33,868 bases of DNA from assembly GCA_001464475.1 (NCBI GenBank), contig LNDX01000025.1, positions 1 through 33,868 of the forward strand, in the 5' to 3' direction. Below are positions 13,445-21,460 of this stretch, one piece after another. A program made the translations under genes and the position numbers. Numbering within the stretch: the stretch's first letter is position 1; each line of letters starts with the position of its first letter. This stretch comes from Flavobacteriaceae bacterium Ga0077528. GTDB lineage: Bacteria; Bacteroidota; Bacteroidia; Flavobacteriales; Flavobacteriaceae. A model generated the notes under the pieces. It had not been told where the DNA came from. It ran no database searches and saw nothing but the letters and a program-made list of their open reading frames with translations.

Positions 13445-14170
13445 TTATGCTTTTTTGAATTTTATTTTTGAGATTGCTTTGTATTGTGCTGAACTTGAAT
13501 CAAGGATTGTAAATAAATAATCTTTGGCTTTGTTGAAAGTATCTACAAGATTATCTTCTGAATAATATAGTGTATTGTTTCTTGTGCTACGAGCACTGTT
13601 TAATGGTACAAAGGTATCTGCAACTGCTTGGGTTGATTGTAGCATTGAAGCTTTTTTTGCTTGGTAGGTTGCGACTTTGTATTCGTTTTCGTTTGGGTTA
13701 TAATTTGGAGTGTTTTGTAATAATGATATTAACAAATCCATTGTATTAGTACGCTGGTCGTAACTCATTTGCGATGTTGAATGACTATCTTGCCCATCTT
13801 TTGTTTCTGTTGTAGGAGTGCCTGTTGGTTTTTTCAACCCTTTTAGTTTGCGGACGATTGTCATAAAATCTTCGAGTTGCACTTGTGTAACGCCTTCAGT
13901 TGCTTTGTATGCTTTTCGAAGTTTAGTTAGTTCGCGATTTAATGGTTTGAAAATTATTTCCCTACTATCAACGGCTACTGAATAAGGAGCAACCAAAGTA
14001 TTTACTGCTTGCTGTTGTGAAAACGAATTGGTGTAAATAGTTTGCAAGTTTGCCAAAAATAGTTTTGGATTACTCGGATTGTAGACTGCACCTAAGTCAC
14101 TAATGTAAGTGTTTAATAAATTTGCGTTTGCAATGTTTTTTGCGTGTCCTTTTTCGGATGTTGATGCCAT
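13445..14170 (-). CDS. Hypothetical protein of block 4
   Basis: A 241-residue soluble, mostly helical protein. It starts MASTSEKGHAKNIANANLL and has a Thr/Ser-rich, probably disordered middle (about 118-140). It resembles proteins common in Bacteroidota, but I cannot name a function. It has its own promoter at 14200-14207 and lies downstream of the hsdS terminator, so it is transcribed separately from the restriction genes. After its TAA the same frame continues for 27 codons to a second TAA, then 46 more codons of Lys/Ala-rich heptapeptide repeats, suggesting the protein once had, or at low level still has, a longer tail. Confidence 0.75.
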   Translation of the reverse strand: MASTSEKGHAKNIANANLLNTYISDLGAVYNPSNPKLFLANLQTIYTNSFSQQQAVNTLVAPYSVAVDSREIIFKPLNRELTKLRKAYKATEGVTQVQLEDFMTIVRKLKGLKKPTGTPTTETKDGQDSHSTSQMSYDQRTNTMDLLISLLQNTPNYNPNENEYKVATYQAKKASMLQSTQAVADTFVPLNSARSTRNNTLYYSEDNLVDTFNKAKDYLFTILDSSSAQYKAISKIKFKKA

Positions 14171-14199
14171 AATAAGTTGGTTTTGAGTTAATAGTAAAC

Positions 14200-14207
14200 C
14201 AAAAATA
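14200..14207 (-). promoter_or_regulatory. -7 box TATTTTTG of the block 4 hypothetical gene
   Basis: TATTTTTG on the minus strand fits TAnnTTTG and lies 29 nt upstream of the ATG at 14170. Confidence 0.5.
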
Positions 14208-14247
14208 GCAAAAAAAGTATTTTCTTACACGATTGATATAAAAAATA

Positions 14248-14271
14248 ATGGCTAACCGTTAGGTTAGCCAT
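14248..14271 (-). terminator. Terminator of the hsdM-hsdS operon
   Basis: ATGGCTAACC (14248-14257) and its complement (14262-14271) form a 10-bp stem with a GTTA loop, followed on the minus strand by TATTTTTTATAT. It lies 31 nt beyond the hsdS stop. Confidence 0.7.
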
Positions 14272-14302
14272 TTATTATTTTATTTACTTACAACATTTTT
14301 CG

Positions 14303-15391
14303 TTACTTCTGTTTTCTATTAGCAAACAGGACAACATCTTTTATAACCAGTTTTTGAATTGCAGTGGTAATTGTTTCCATTAATGCATAATTAGGTTGGT
14401 TGTTTATAGTAGGTAAGGATATGATTAATTCATCTGCATGCTTTGCATAGAAATTATTTGAATAACTAAATTGTCCAGCTGAAGATGATTTATGAATTGC
14501 AGTTGTTACAAAAATAGATGCAAGTTTTTGTAAATTTTCTGTATGCACAATTGCAACGTGATCATCGCCACCATATTTGTAATTTCGATATTTTGCAGAA
14601 CCAAACATATCTATAGTTGTTGTGTTTTCTGAAAAAATTGTCACATCATTTCCTATAAATGCAGAAATGCCATCATTAAATTCGCCCGCTGTTACAAATG
14701 GTAAATTTCCAGCAATCCTATTTGTACTTTTTAAGCGTTGGCCTCTTGTTGATTTACCAAACAAATTTTTAAGATTATATGTTTGCCACTCCAGATTATC
14801 ATAATCTTCCAAAACCCTTGTTTCTTCTTCTGTTAAAGTATAATCTTTTAGCTCAGAAGCTAATAAGTAAGTATCCAGTTCAATTATACGCTGAACTTTA
14901 AGTTCAGCTATAAAACTATTTATAAATTCAAAATCTAGTTTGCCATTTTTTATTGGAAGTTGAATTTTGGTTTTATTCATTGATTCACGATTAAACTTAT
15001 TTCCATAATCGTATTGTTTAGAAGTTGACACTCTGCACGCAGAAATAATAAAACTTGCAATCGCTTTATCAAAAGGTTCAAACTTTGGTACTAAATGTTG
15101 TATGTGAGAATAACCAATAAAATCTTTTTCTTGATAAAACATAGTTTCGGCACCAATTGTAGTATCAGAACATGTAATTGTATTTCCTTTGTTTAAAGGT
15201 TCTAAACTAGAAAAACCCATAACTCCATTTTCAGTTGATGAATTTGAAATTAAAGGTATGTTGCCATTTGCAGAAATTATTTCTCTATTCTGCAAACGGT
15301 AGTAATTCGTTGGATTTATCTCAAATAAGTCGCCTAAACTAAATTCTCCCCACTCAACTTTTTGTAAACGTTCGTTGAGTAGGGTATCTAC
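14303..15391 (-). CDS. hsdS: Type I/IIB-like specificity subunit (HsdS), probably translated by -1 frameshift from hsdM
   Basis: The frame encodes 362 residues of DNA-recognition subunit. It opens with the hallmark HsdS start region ([20 protein letters not shown], then DLFEINP) and ends its first half with a helix ([20 protein letters not shown]). The second half begins with [20 protein letters not shown] and holds a second target-recognition domain. This two-TRD layout and length fit BcgI-type B subunits. The frame has no ATG, GTG or TTG before residue 33 (a TTG at 15295), and two TAA codons block it just upstream. Instead it continues hsdM in the -1 frame at GGGAAAG, just before the hsdM stop, with a hairpin downstream. 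A fused 1040-residue product is the likely form. A simple frameshift mutation is the alternative. Confidence 0.85.
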   Translation of the reverse strand, partial: VDTLLNERLQKVEWGEFSLGDLFEINPTNYYRLQNREIISANGNIPLISNSSTENGVMGFSSLEPLNKGNTITCSDTTIGAETMFYQEKDFIGYSHIQHLVPKFEPFDKAIASFIISACRVSTSKQYDYGNKFNRESMNKTKIQLPIKNGKLDFEFINSFIAELKVQRIIELDTYLLASELKDYTLTEEETRVLEDYDNLEWQTYNLKNLFGKSTRGQRLKSTNRIAGNLPFVTAGEFNDGISAFIGNDVTIFSENTTTIDMFGSAKYRNYKYGGDDHVAIVHTENLQKLASIFVTTAIHKSSSAGQFSYSNNFYAKHADELIISLPTINNQPNYALMETITTAIQKLVIKDVVLFANRKQK

Positions 15392-15397
15392 TTTCCC
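15348..15397 (-). promoter_or_regulatory. Programmed -1 ribosomal frameshift signal
   Basis: On the minus strand the hsdM frame reads TTG GGA AAG TAG. The heptamer G GGA AAG (15397-15391) fits X XXY YYZ. After a 6-nt spacer (TAGATA) come arms CCCTACTCAAC (15384-15374) and GTTGAGTGGGG (15358-15348), which form 11 pairs including one G-U, with a 15-nt loop. A -1 slip gives GGG AAA GTA GAT and enters the hsdS frame directly. All three parts of the standard signal are present with usual spacing. Confidence 0.7.
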
Positions 15398-17424
15398 AAG
15401 CTTTCGTTATTATTTTGCTGTTTAAGAATATTTGAAACTTCCCAAGCGAGATAATCACCTATAGTTTTTTTGAAATCTTGAAGCGTTGGTTTTGTGTCAA
15501 TTTTTTGATATTGCTCGTAATTCCAATCGTTTCCGTTTTCGGATATAACACTCATTACAATGGTTTGCTTTAAATCCCATAAATTGTGTGAAACATCTGC
15601 TGTCGTCCCATTTTTGTATATTTCAATTATATCATTGTATCGTTGCATAGGATTATCTATTTCAATAAGGCTTCGTTTGGTGCGTTTGTAACCATCGTTG
15701 CGGAAATCGATAAATTTTACTTGTTTTTTATAATCGTGTGATTTACCTGTATGCTCAATTACATAAATAGAGGTTTGAACTCCTGCCATTGGGATAAATA
15801 AATCTATTGGCATTTTGATACTTGCCAATAATTGATTGTGAGCAAGTATAGCTTTGCAACTTTCTATACCTTTACCATTTCCTGCTGAATCTTGAATGAT
15901 AATTGCGGCTTTGCCGCCAATTTGCATATTTGCAAGACCAAAAAGAATAAATGGCATTCCGTTTTCTTTAAAACTAAACGGCGGATTAAGCAATAGTTTA
16001 TCTGCATTAAATGTTCTGTAAAGCTCAGCAGGTTCTTTAAAAGATGAACCTTTACGAATATTACTTGAACCATCGCCACGTAAAATCATATTTGTAGATG
16101 CGAGCGTAAACATTTGAGCGTCTAACTCAACACCAAGTAGTTGGTGTTTTTTGATTTGTTCTATTTTGTCTATCGCTTTTTTGGTTTTTTTACCATACTT
16201 CTGCTCGGCATATTCTATCATGAGTTGCATAGATGAAATTAGAAAACCTGCTGAACCCGTTGCCAAATCCATCACTTTAGAGTTTTCGTCTACCTCTAAA
16301 ATTTGGCTCATCATTTTGGTAACATAAGGCGGTGTTAACACAATACCAATTTCTTTTCCGTCGCCAAGTGCATATTTTAAAAATTCCGAATACATTTCTC
16401 CCATTATATCTAAATGTCCACTCATTGAGTCGATAGATAAAAAAATATTTTCGTAGATGTAAGCGAAAATTTGTTTGTTAACACTTGCTTCATCGGGTAA
16501 TAATTTACCTATGATAGTATCTAATTCTATTTTTTTATCGCGGTCGGTATCTTTGTTAATTTCCCTAAAAGATGCCATCATTAGATTTTTTTTGTCTTGA
16601 GGTATCTCTTTTTCGTTAAGGAAGTTTTCAATATGTGTAACGATAATGTCTCCATCTCGTTGATTGTCGAGATTAAAACCTTTTAAATCGTCAGGCACTA
16701 AACCTTTCTTGATTTCTGCAATGTCCTGCATTGCTAAAAGCATACCCGAAACATATAATACACGTTGTGGCGCTGTAATGGCGTGGTTGTGCATTAGTTT
16801 GTTAAGTTTCTTTGCATACTCTTGCAGCTTTGCTTGTGAATCGATTAAAATTTTATGTTTCTCGTCTTCTGTAAGCGTTGCTGCTTTATAAAACTCTTCA
16901 AATGATTTTTTAGATTCTAAAAAATCTAATGTAGTATAACTTTCAACTAATTTATATGTTTCATCTGTAGCACCAAAAACATAATATACTTTGATAGTTA
17001 CGTTGTTTGCATTATTACCAGATATTCCGATTGCAATTGCTTCGGTGTATTTTTTACTCATTAAAGCACATTGTGCATAATGAATTGCTCCGTTTACTGC
17101 ATAGTTTTTAACGGATTTTATATCGTTTTTTATTTTATCGCCATTAGTTGCCGATAGTTTATTACTTCCTAATTTGTTTTCAATTAAAACAGGGATTTTT
17201 CCATCACCGAAAGTTTCAAGATGAAAATCGGGTTTCCAAGATTTGCCTTTTTCTTTTTCTCCAGCTTCTTCGAGCTCAAGACGTTTTAAAATTACACCTT
17301 GTTGAATAGCATTTTTAAGATAATCAGACATTGCCGATTCTACAGTATATTTAGTTTGTTTAATTCTTGCAAATTCTGACTTTACCCAGTCGTTTACATT
17401 ATCTTCTAAATTCCAGTCTTTCAT
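15388..17424 (-). CDS. hsdM: BcgI-like restriction-methylase subunit (nuclease plus N6-adenine methyltransferase)
   Basis: A 678-residue two-enzyme protein. Residues 12-110 form a PD-(D/E)xK nuclease domain (Pro65-Asp66, then Glu82-Asn-Lys84). A helical segment leads to a gamma-class N6-adenine methyltransferase with motif X near 360-372 ([13 protein letters not shown]), SAM-binding motif I at 386-393 (DLATGSAG) and catalytic NPPF at 480-483. Nuclease fused to methylase with a separate specificity frame is the type IIB BcgI layout, which cuts on both sides of its site. The ATG at 17424 is chosen over a TTG at 17448, which lies inside the -7 box. The stop is directly preceded by a slippery sequence. 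Confidence 0.9.
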   Translation of the reverse strand: MKDWNLEDNVNDWVKSEFARIKQTKYTVESAMSDYLKNAIQQGVILKRLELEEAGEKEKGKSWKPDFHLETFGDGKIPVLIENKLGSNKLSATNGDKIKNDIKSVKNYAVNGAIHYAQCALMSKKYTEAIAIGISGNNANNVTIKVYYVFGATDETYKLVESYTTLDFLESKKSFEEFYKAATLTEDEKHKILIDSQAKLQEYAKKLNKLMHNHAITAPQRVLYVSGMLLAMQDIAEIKKGLVPDDLKGFNLDNQRDGDIIVTHIENFLNEKEIPQDKKNLMMASFREINKDTDRDKKIELDTIIGKLLPDEASVNKQIFAYIYENIFLSIDSMSGHLDIMGEMYSEFLKYALGDGKEIGIVLTPPYVTKMMSQILEVDENSKVMDLATGSAGFLISSMQLMIEYAEQKYGKKTKKAIDKIEQIKKHQLLGVELDAQMFTLASTNMILRGDGSSNIRKGSSFKEPAELYRTFNADKLLLNPPFSFKENGMPFILFGLANMQIGGKAAIIIQDSAGNGKGIESCKAILAHNQLLASIKMPIDLFIPMAGVQTSIYVIEHTGKSHDYKKQVKFIDFRNDGYKRTKRSLIEIDNPMQRYNDIIEIYKNGTTADVSHNLWDLKQTIVMSVISENGNDWNYEQYQKIDTKPTLQDFKKTIGDYLAWEVSNILKQQNNNESLGK

Positions 17425-17445
17425 TTTATTATTTTTCTGTTGTGA

Positions 17446-17453
17446 CAAAAATA
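17446..17453 (-). promoter_or_regulatory. -7 box TATTTTTG of the restriction-modification operon
   Basis: TATTTTTG on the minus strand lies 21 nt upstream of the hsdM ATG at 17424, which leaves only a short leader and argues against the TTG start at 17448. Confidence 0.5.
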
Positions 17454-17480
17454 GCTTTTTAAATAGACTTTAAATAATAA

Positions 17481-17522
17481 AAAAAGAAAAGGGTTTTGCG
17501 TCAGCAAAACCCTTTTCTTTTT
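17481..17522. terminator. Strong bidirectional hairpin upstream of hsdM
   Basis: Perfect 19-bp arms (17481-17499 and 17504-17522, core GGGTTTTGC / GCAAAACCC) with a GTCA loop, A-rich before and T-rich after on both strands. No gene ends here in the window; on the minus strand it would insulate the restriction operon from read-through from the chromosome side. Confidence 0.75.
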
Positions 17523-17563
17523 TTATTACTTTCTATCAGGCGGTTTGTGTAGCTCTAAGGTTG

Positions 17564-17604
17564 CTGCCAACTTGTATATAGACGCTACGTTATAGCGGCA
17601 ATAC
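17564..17604. repeat. Short inter-block junction E5
   Basis: The junction starts CTGCCAAC (17564-17571), complementary to the start of block 4 (GTTGGCAG at 13143-13150), and continues through only 17 bases to GTT at 17589, followed by ATAGCGGCAATAC. It lacks the long arms of the other four elements but shares the AAC...GTT layout. It marks the change from accessory blocks to chromosome. Confidence 0.5.
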
Positions 17605-17837
17605 ACCCAAATTAGGTAGGATTAGCGCTATTCGATTGCATATTTTACTCAAATCTACAAAACTAAAATTTATCTTACAAGGAAAGTAAGTTATTATCTT
17701 TGGTTAATTATCTATTAGAATTTACTGTTTGTGATGCTAGCCTAGTTAATAAATACGGTTTTTTCTCTGAAAAATCGTCAGTTAAAATTGTCTTAAAATG
17801 CCATAATTTCATATTAAAGTATTCATTATCAGTCAAA
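17605..17837. other. AT-rich gap before hsp20
   Basis: No convincing gene. The small plus-strand frame here depends on a TTG start and has no protein-like character. A TATCTTTG at 17695-17702 on the plus strand could be a -7 box, which would give hsp20 a leader of about 200 nt. Confidence 0.4.
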
Positions 17838-17866
17838 TTGACTTATTTTTTGCGTTGGTATATAAT
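17838..17866 (+). promoter_or_regulatory. sigma70-consensus-like promoter of hsp20
   Basis: TTGACT (17838-17843), a 17-base spacer, then TATAAT (17861-17866), 53 nt before the hsp20 ATG. This fits the enterobacterial consensus almost perfectly, whereas the Bacteroidota box TAnnTTTG is only approximated (TATAATTTG). Confidence 0.5.
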
Positions 17867-17919
17867 TTGTTTTTTGGAAAGTGTAACTAATAAATGTTTA
17901 ATTTAAAAAATATAAAATT

Positions 17920-18345
17920 ATGAACTTAATTAAAAGAAACACCGTTCCATTTCCATCAATTATTGATGAATTGTTAAAACCAGATTGGTTAGGAGGAATT
18001 CAAAATTTCAATACCAATGTTCCTGCAGTAAATATCAAAGAAACTGATACAAGTTTTGGAATTGAATTAGCCGCTCCTGGAAAGAAAAAAGAAGATTTCA
18101 ATATCGAAATTGATCACAATGTGCTAACTATTTCGTCTGAAGAAAAAACAGAAAAAGAAGAAACTGAAGGTAAATATACTCGTAAAGAGTTCAGTTATTC
18201 TTCTTTCAGAAGAGCCTTCACTTTACCTGAAACGGTAAATACAGAAAACATCAACGCTACTTATGAAAATGGTGTTTTGCATGTGGCACTTCCTAAGAGA
18301 GAAGAAGCGCTTCCAAAACCAAAACGCTTGATTGAAATTGGTTAA
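17920..18345 (+). CDS. Hsp20/alpha-crystallin small heat-shock protein
   Basis: A 141-residue ATP-independent holdase chaperone that binds unfolding proteins in the cytoplasm. The N-terminal arm (1-35) precedes an alpha-crystallin domain (about 38-128) with FGIELAAPGKKKEDFNIEI, VLTISSE, SSFRRAFTLPETV and the A-x-YENGVLHVALPK signature; the tail ends with the family's short basic/Ile segment (KRLIEIG). The start follows an A/T leader (AAATATAAAATT). It is a single gene closed by a hairpin at 18366. Only one copy is seen here. Confidence 0.95.
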   Translation: MNLIKRNTVPFPSIIDELLKPDWLGGIQNFNTNVPAVNIKETDTSFGIELAAPGKKKEDFNIEIDHNVLTISSEEKTEKEETEGKYTRKEFSYSSFRRAFTLPETVNTENINATYENGVLHVALPKREEALPKPKRLIEIG

Positions 18346-18365
18346 TTAATTGTTGATTGGAATGA

Positions 18366-18393
18366 AAAACGCAACCTTAAAAAGTTGCGTTTT
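18366..18393. terminator. Bidirectional terminator between hsp20 and uvrB
   Basis: AAAACGCAAC and GTTGCGTTTT form a 10-bp stem with an 8-nt loop, flanked by A and T runs; it serves the two convergent genes. Confidence 0.85.
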
Positions 18394-18395
18394 TT

Positions 18396-20384
18396 TTATA
18401 ATTTCTCTTGTAGTGATTTTATCTCATCTCGATATTTAGCAGCTTGCATAAAGTCTAAATCTTTGGCTGCTTTTTCCATAGCTTTTTTGGCTTCACGGAT
18501 TTTCTTTTCAATTTCGGGTTTTGATAAGTACAAACTTTCAGGTTCGGCAGCTTTTAAAACTTGATTTTCGTAGTATTGTGTCGAAACCGAATTTCCTGCT
18601 AAAGCACTTCCCAAACTTTTATTCAATGCTTGTGGTTCAACTCCATGTTGGGTATTGTAATTCATTTGTTTTTCACGACGGTAATTCGTTTCATCAATGG
18701 TTTTTTGCATCGATGCCGTGATTTTATCACCATACATAATAGCTTTTCCATTTACATTTCGAGCGGCACGTCCAACAGTTTGTGTTAGTGAACGATGACT
18801 TCTTAAAAATCCTTCTTTATCAGCATCCAAAATCGCAACTAAAGAAACTTCTGGTAAATCCAAACCTTCACGAAGTAAGTTTACTCCAATCAATACATCA
18901 AACAAACCTTTACGCAAATCTTGCATGATTTCCACACGTTCCAAAGTATCAACATCAGAATGAATATAACGGCAACGGATGGAAACTTTCGTCAAATATT
19001 TGGTCAACTCTTCCGCCATTCTTTTGGTTAAAGTGGTTACCAAAACACGTTCGTCAACTTCGCATCGTTGCTGAATTTCCTCAATTAAATCGTCAATTTG
19101 ATTCAAACTCGGACGCACTTCTATAATTGGATCCAATAAACCTGTTGGACGAATGACTTGCTCAACATAAATTCCTTCCGATTTTTGCAATTCATAATCG
19201 GCTGGCGTTGCTGAAACATAAATTACTTGGTTTTGCATCGATTCAAATTCCTCAAACTTTAACGGACGATTGTCCATAGCAGCAGGAAGACGGAAACCAT
19301 ATTCCACCAAATTTTCTTTTCGACTTCTATCGCCACCATACATGGCATGAACTTGCGAAATCGTTACGTGACTTTCATCAACAACCATCAAGAAATCGTC
19401 TGGAAAATAATCTAACAAACAGAATGGTCGTGTTCCAGGAAGTCTTCTATCTAGATAGCGAGAGTAATTTTCAATTCCGGAGCAATAACCTAATTCGCGA
19501 ATCATTTCTAAATCGAAATTGGTTCGTTCTTCCAATCGTTTTGCTTCTAAATGTTTGCCAATTTCTTTAAAATAATCTACTTGTTTTACCAAATCTTGTT
19601 GGATATCCCAAATGGCTGCTTGTAAGACATCAGGTGAAGTAACAAACATATTCGCTGGATAAATATTTAGCTTTTCGTATTTTTCTAAAACTTGTGAACT
19701 TCTGGCATCAAAAGCTTCAATTTCTTCGATTTCATCGCCAAAAAAGTGAATCCTAAAAGGTTCGTCGCCATAACTTGGAAAGATTTCGACAGTATCGCCT
19801 TTAATTCTGAAATTTCCTGGAGTGAATTCGGCTTCAGTTCTTGAATATAAACTTTGAACCAATCGATGTAATAATTTGGTTCGAGATATCACTTGATTTT
19901 TTTCTATCGAAACCACATTTTTCTGAAATTCTACCGGGTTTCCAATTCCATATAAGCAGGAAACAGAAGAAATTACAATAATATCACGACGACCAGAAAG
20001 TAGGGCAGAAGTAGTGCTTAAACGAAGTTTTTCTAACTCTTCATTGATAGATAAATCTTTTTCAATATACGTTCCAGTTACAGGAATAAACGCTTCAGGT
20101 TGGTAATAATCATAGTAAGAAACGAAATATTGAACCGAATTATTTGGGAAAAACTGCTTAAATTCTGAATATAATTGCGCCGCTAATGTTTTGTTGTGCG
20201 CCAAAACCAATGTAGGTTTTTCTACATTTTGAATCACATTGGCAACAGTAAATGTCTTTCCCGAACCAGTAACTCCTAATAAAGTTTGGTATTTTTCGCC
20301 ATTGAGAATTCCGTTTGAAAGTTTTTCAATGGCTTGTGGCTGATCGCCTGTAGGTTCGTAAGAAGAGATTACTTGGAATTTCAT
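18396..20384 (-). CDS. uvrB: Excinuclease ABC subunit B
   Basis: The damage-verifying helicase of nucleotide excision repair, which loads from UvrA and holds DNA for UvrC. The 662 residues are full length: Walker A GVTGSGKTFT (about 38-47), the beta-hairpin YYDYYQPEAFIP, motif II VVDESH, the helicase C-terminal part with GVNLLREGLDLPEV and QTVGRAARN, and a C-terminal UVR motif (about 625-662) that contacts UvrC. It is transcribed alone with a TAACTTTG box at 20406-20413. Confidence 0.98.
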   Translation of the reverse strand: MKFQVISSYEPTGDQPQAIEKLSNGILNGEKYQTLLGVTGSGKTFTVANVIQNVEKPTLVLAHNKTLAAQLYSEFKQFFPNNSVQYFVSYYDYYQPEAFIPVTGTYIEKDLSINEELEKLRLSTTSALLSGRRDIIVISSVSCLYGIGNPVEFQKNVVSIEKNQVISRTKLLHRLVQSLYSRTEAEFTPGNFRIKGDTVEIFPSYGDEPFRIHFFGDEIEEIEAFDARSSQVLEKYEKLNIYPANMFVTSPDVLQAAIWDIQQDLVKQVDYFKEIGKHLEAKRLEERTNFDLEMIRELGYCSGIENYSRYLDRRLPGTRPFCLLDYFPDDFLMVVDESHVTISQVHAMYGGDRSRKENLVEYGFRLPAAMDNRPLKFEEFESMQNQVIYVSATPADYELQKSEGIYVEQVIRPTGLLDPIIEVRPSLNQIDDLIEEIQQRCEVDERVLVTTLTKRMAEELTKYLTKVSIRCRYIHSDVDTLERVEIMQDLRKGLFDVLIGVNLLREGLDLPEVSLVAILDADKEGFLRSHRSLTQTVGRAARNVNGKAIMYGDKITASMQKTIDETNYRREKQMNYNTQHGVEPQALNKSLGSALAGNSVSTQYYENQVLKAAEPESLYLSKPEIEKKIREAKKAMEKAAKDLDFMQAAKYRDEIKSLQEKL

Positions 20385-20405
20385 TTTGGCAAAATTTCAG
20401 AAGAG

Positions 20406-20413
20406 CAAAGTTA
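20406..20413 (-). promoter_or_regulatory. -7 box TAACTTTG of uvrB
   Basis: TAACTTTG on the minus strand fits TAnnTTTG and ends 21 nt before the uvrB ATG. Confidence 0.5.
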
Positions 20414-20426
20414 CAAAGTTTGATAG

Positions 20427-21407
20427 TTATTCAGCAGAAAACTTCCATTCTTTCTGTTGCTTTTCGCTTAAGAAAGTCCATGCTACAAAACGACTTATTT
20501 TTTGTCCTTGAGCCATTTCAATTGTTTTAATTTCAACTGCTCCAACTTTGTTTAAAGTTTTGTAAATACTTCGTAAATTATCTTTTTTGGAAACTAAAGT
20601 AGTGAACCAAAAAACTTGTAAAGGATATTTTACGCTTTCGTAAATCATTTGAGTGATGAAACCAATTTCGCCGCCAGTACACCAAAGTTCGGCGTTTTGA
20701 CCACCAAAATTTAAGATAGGCTTAATAGATTTAGTATCTTCCAAATTATTTATTTTTCTTAAAGAAGCTTTAGTTGCTTCGTCTTGCGATGCATGAAATG
20801 GCGGATTGCAGATAGTAAAAGCAAATTTATCTTCTGGAAGGATAATATTTTTGAAAATAAATCTTGGTTCCACCTGCAATTGAAGACTGATTGCTTCAAT
20901 CAAATGTGGATTTTTTGCAATGATTTTTTTGCAATTTTGAAGTGCATTTTCATCGATATCAGTTCCAACAAAACTCCATTGGTACTCATGATTTCCAATT
21001 ATTGGATAGATGCAATTTGCTCCAATGCCAACATCCAAACCAATTACATTTTCACCTTCTGGAATGATTTTGTTATTTGAATCAGCTAATAAATCGGCTA
21101 AATAGTGGATGTAATCAGCTCTTCCTGGAATTGGCGGACATAAATAATTTTTAGGAATTTCCCAATATTCAATTCCGTAATTTGAAATTAATATAGCTTT
21201 GTTTAATGCCTTTACCGCTTCAGGATTTGCAAAATCAATTGTTTGCTTCGCCTGTTCGCTTTTGCTCGGGTCGACATCGTGTTCATTGACGAAAATATAA
21301 TTTTTTAAAATAGGATAATTGTAAATTAATTTTTCAAAATCGTATCTAAATCTATGTTGATTTCTTGGATGTAATGTAGTTTTTTCTGGGATTGTTTTGT
21401 TCTTCAT
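20427..21407 (-). CDS. rlmF: 23S rRNA (adenine1618-N6)-methyltransferase RlmF
   Basis: RlmF methylates A1618 of 23S rRNA using S-adenosylmethionine. The 326 residues show the family's N-terminus (TTLHPRNQHRFRYDFEKL), SAM motif I at 123-135 (GLDVGIGANCIYP), an acidic motif II (GTDIDENAL) and the catalytic NPPF at 201-204 followed by HAS. Length is normal. It has its own promoter (TATATTTG, 21433-21426). Confidence 0.95.
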   Translation of the reverse strand: MKNKTIPEKTTLHPRNQHRFRYDFEKLIYNYPILKNYIFVNEHDVDPSKSEQAKQTIDFANPEAVKALNKAILISNYGIEYWEIPKNYLCPPIPGRADYIHYLADLLADSNNKIIPEGENVIGLDVGIGANCIYPIIGNHEYQWSFVGTDIDENALQNCKKIIAKNPHLIEAISLQLQVEPRFIFKNIILPEDKFAFTICNPPFHASQDEATKASLRKINNLEDTKSIKPILNFGGQNAELWCTGGEIGFITQMIYESVKYPLQVFWFTTLVSKKDNLRSIYKTLNKVGAVEIKTIEMAQGQKISRFVAWTFLSEKQQKEWKFSAE

Positions 21408-21425
21408 TTTGTCATTTCTCTATAT

Positions 21426-21433
21426 CAAATATA
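21426..21433 (-). promoter_or_regulatory. -7 box TATATTTG of rlmF
   Basis: TATATTTG on the minus strand fits TAnnTTTG and lies 18 nt upstream of the rlmF ATG. Confidence 0.5.
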
Positions 21434-21460
21434 TGAAAATGAATGCATAAAACAAGTGAT

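Noticed and set aside
15293..15295. TTG as the true start of hsdS
   Set aside because: It would remove 32 residues of conserved HsdS start region that are open in the same frame back to the slippery site.
17700..17906. 68-residue plus frame before hsp20
   Set aside because: TTG start inside a possible -7 box, no recognisable features, and it overlaps the better hsp20 promoter.
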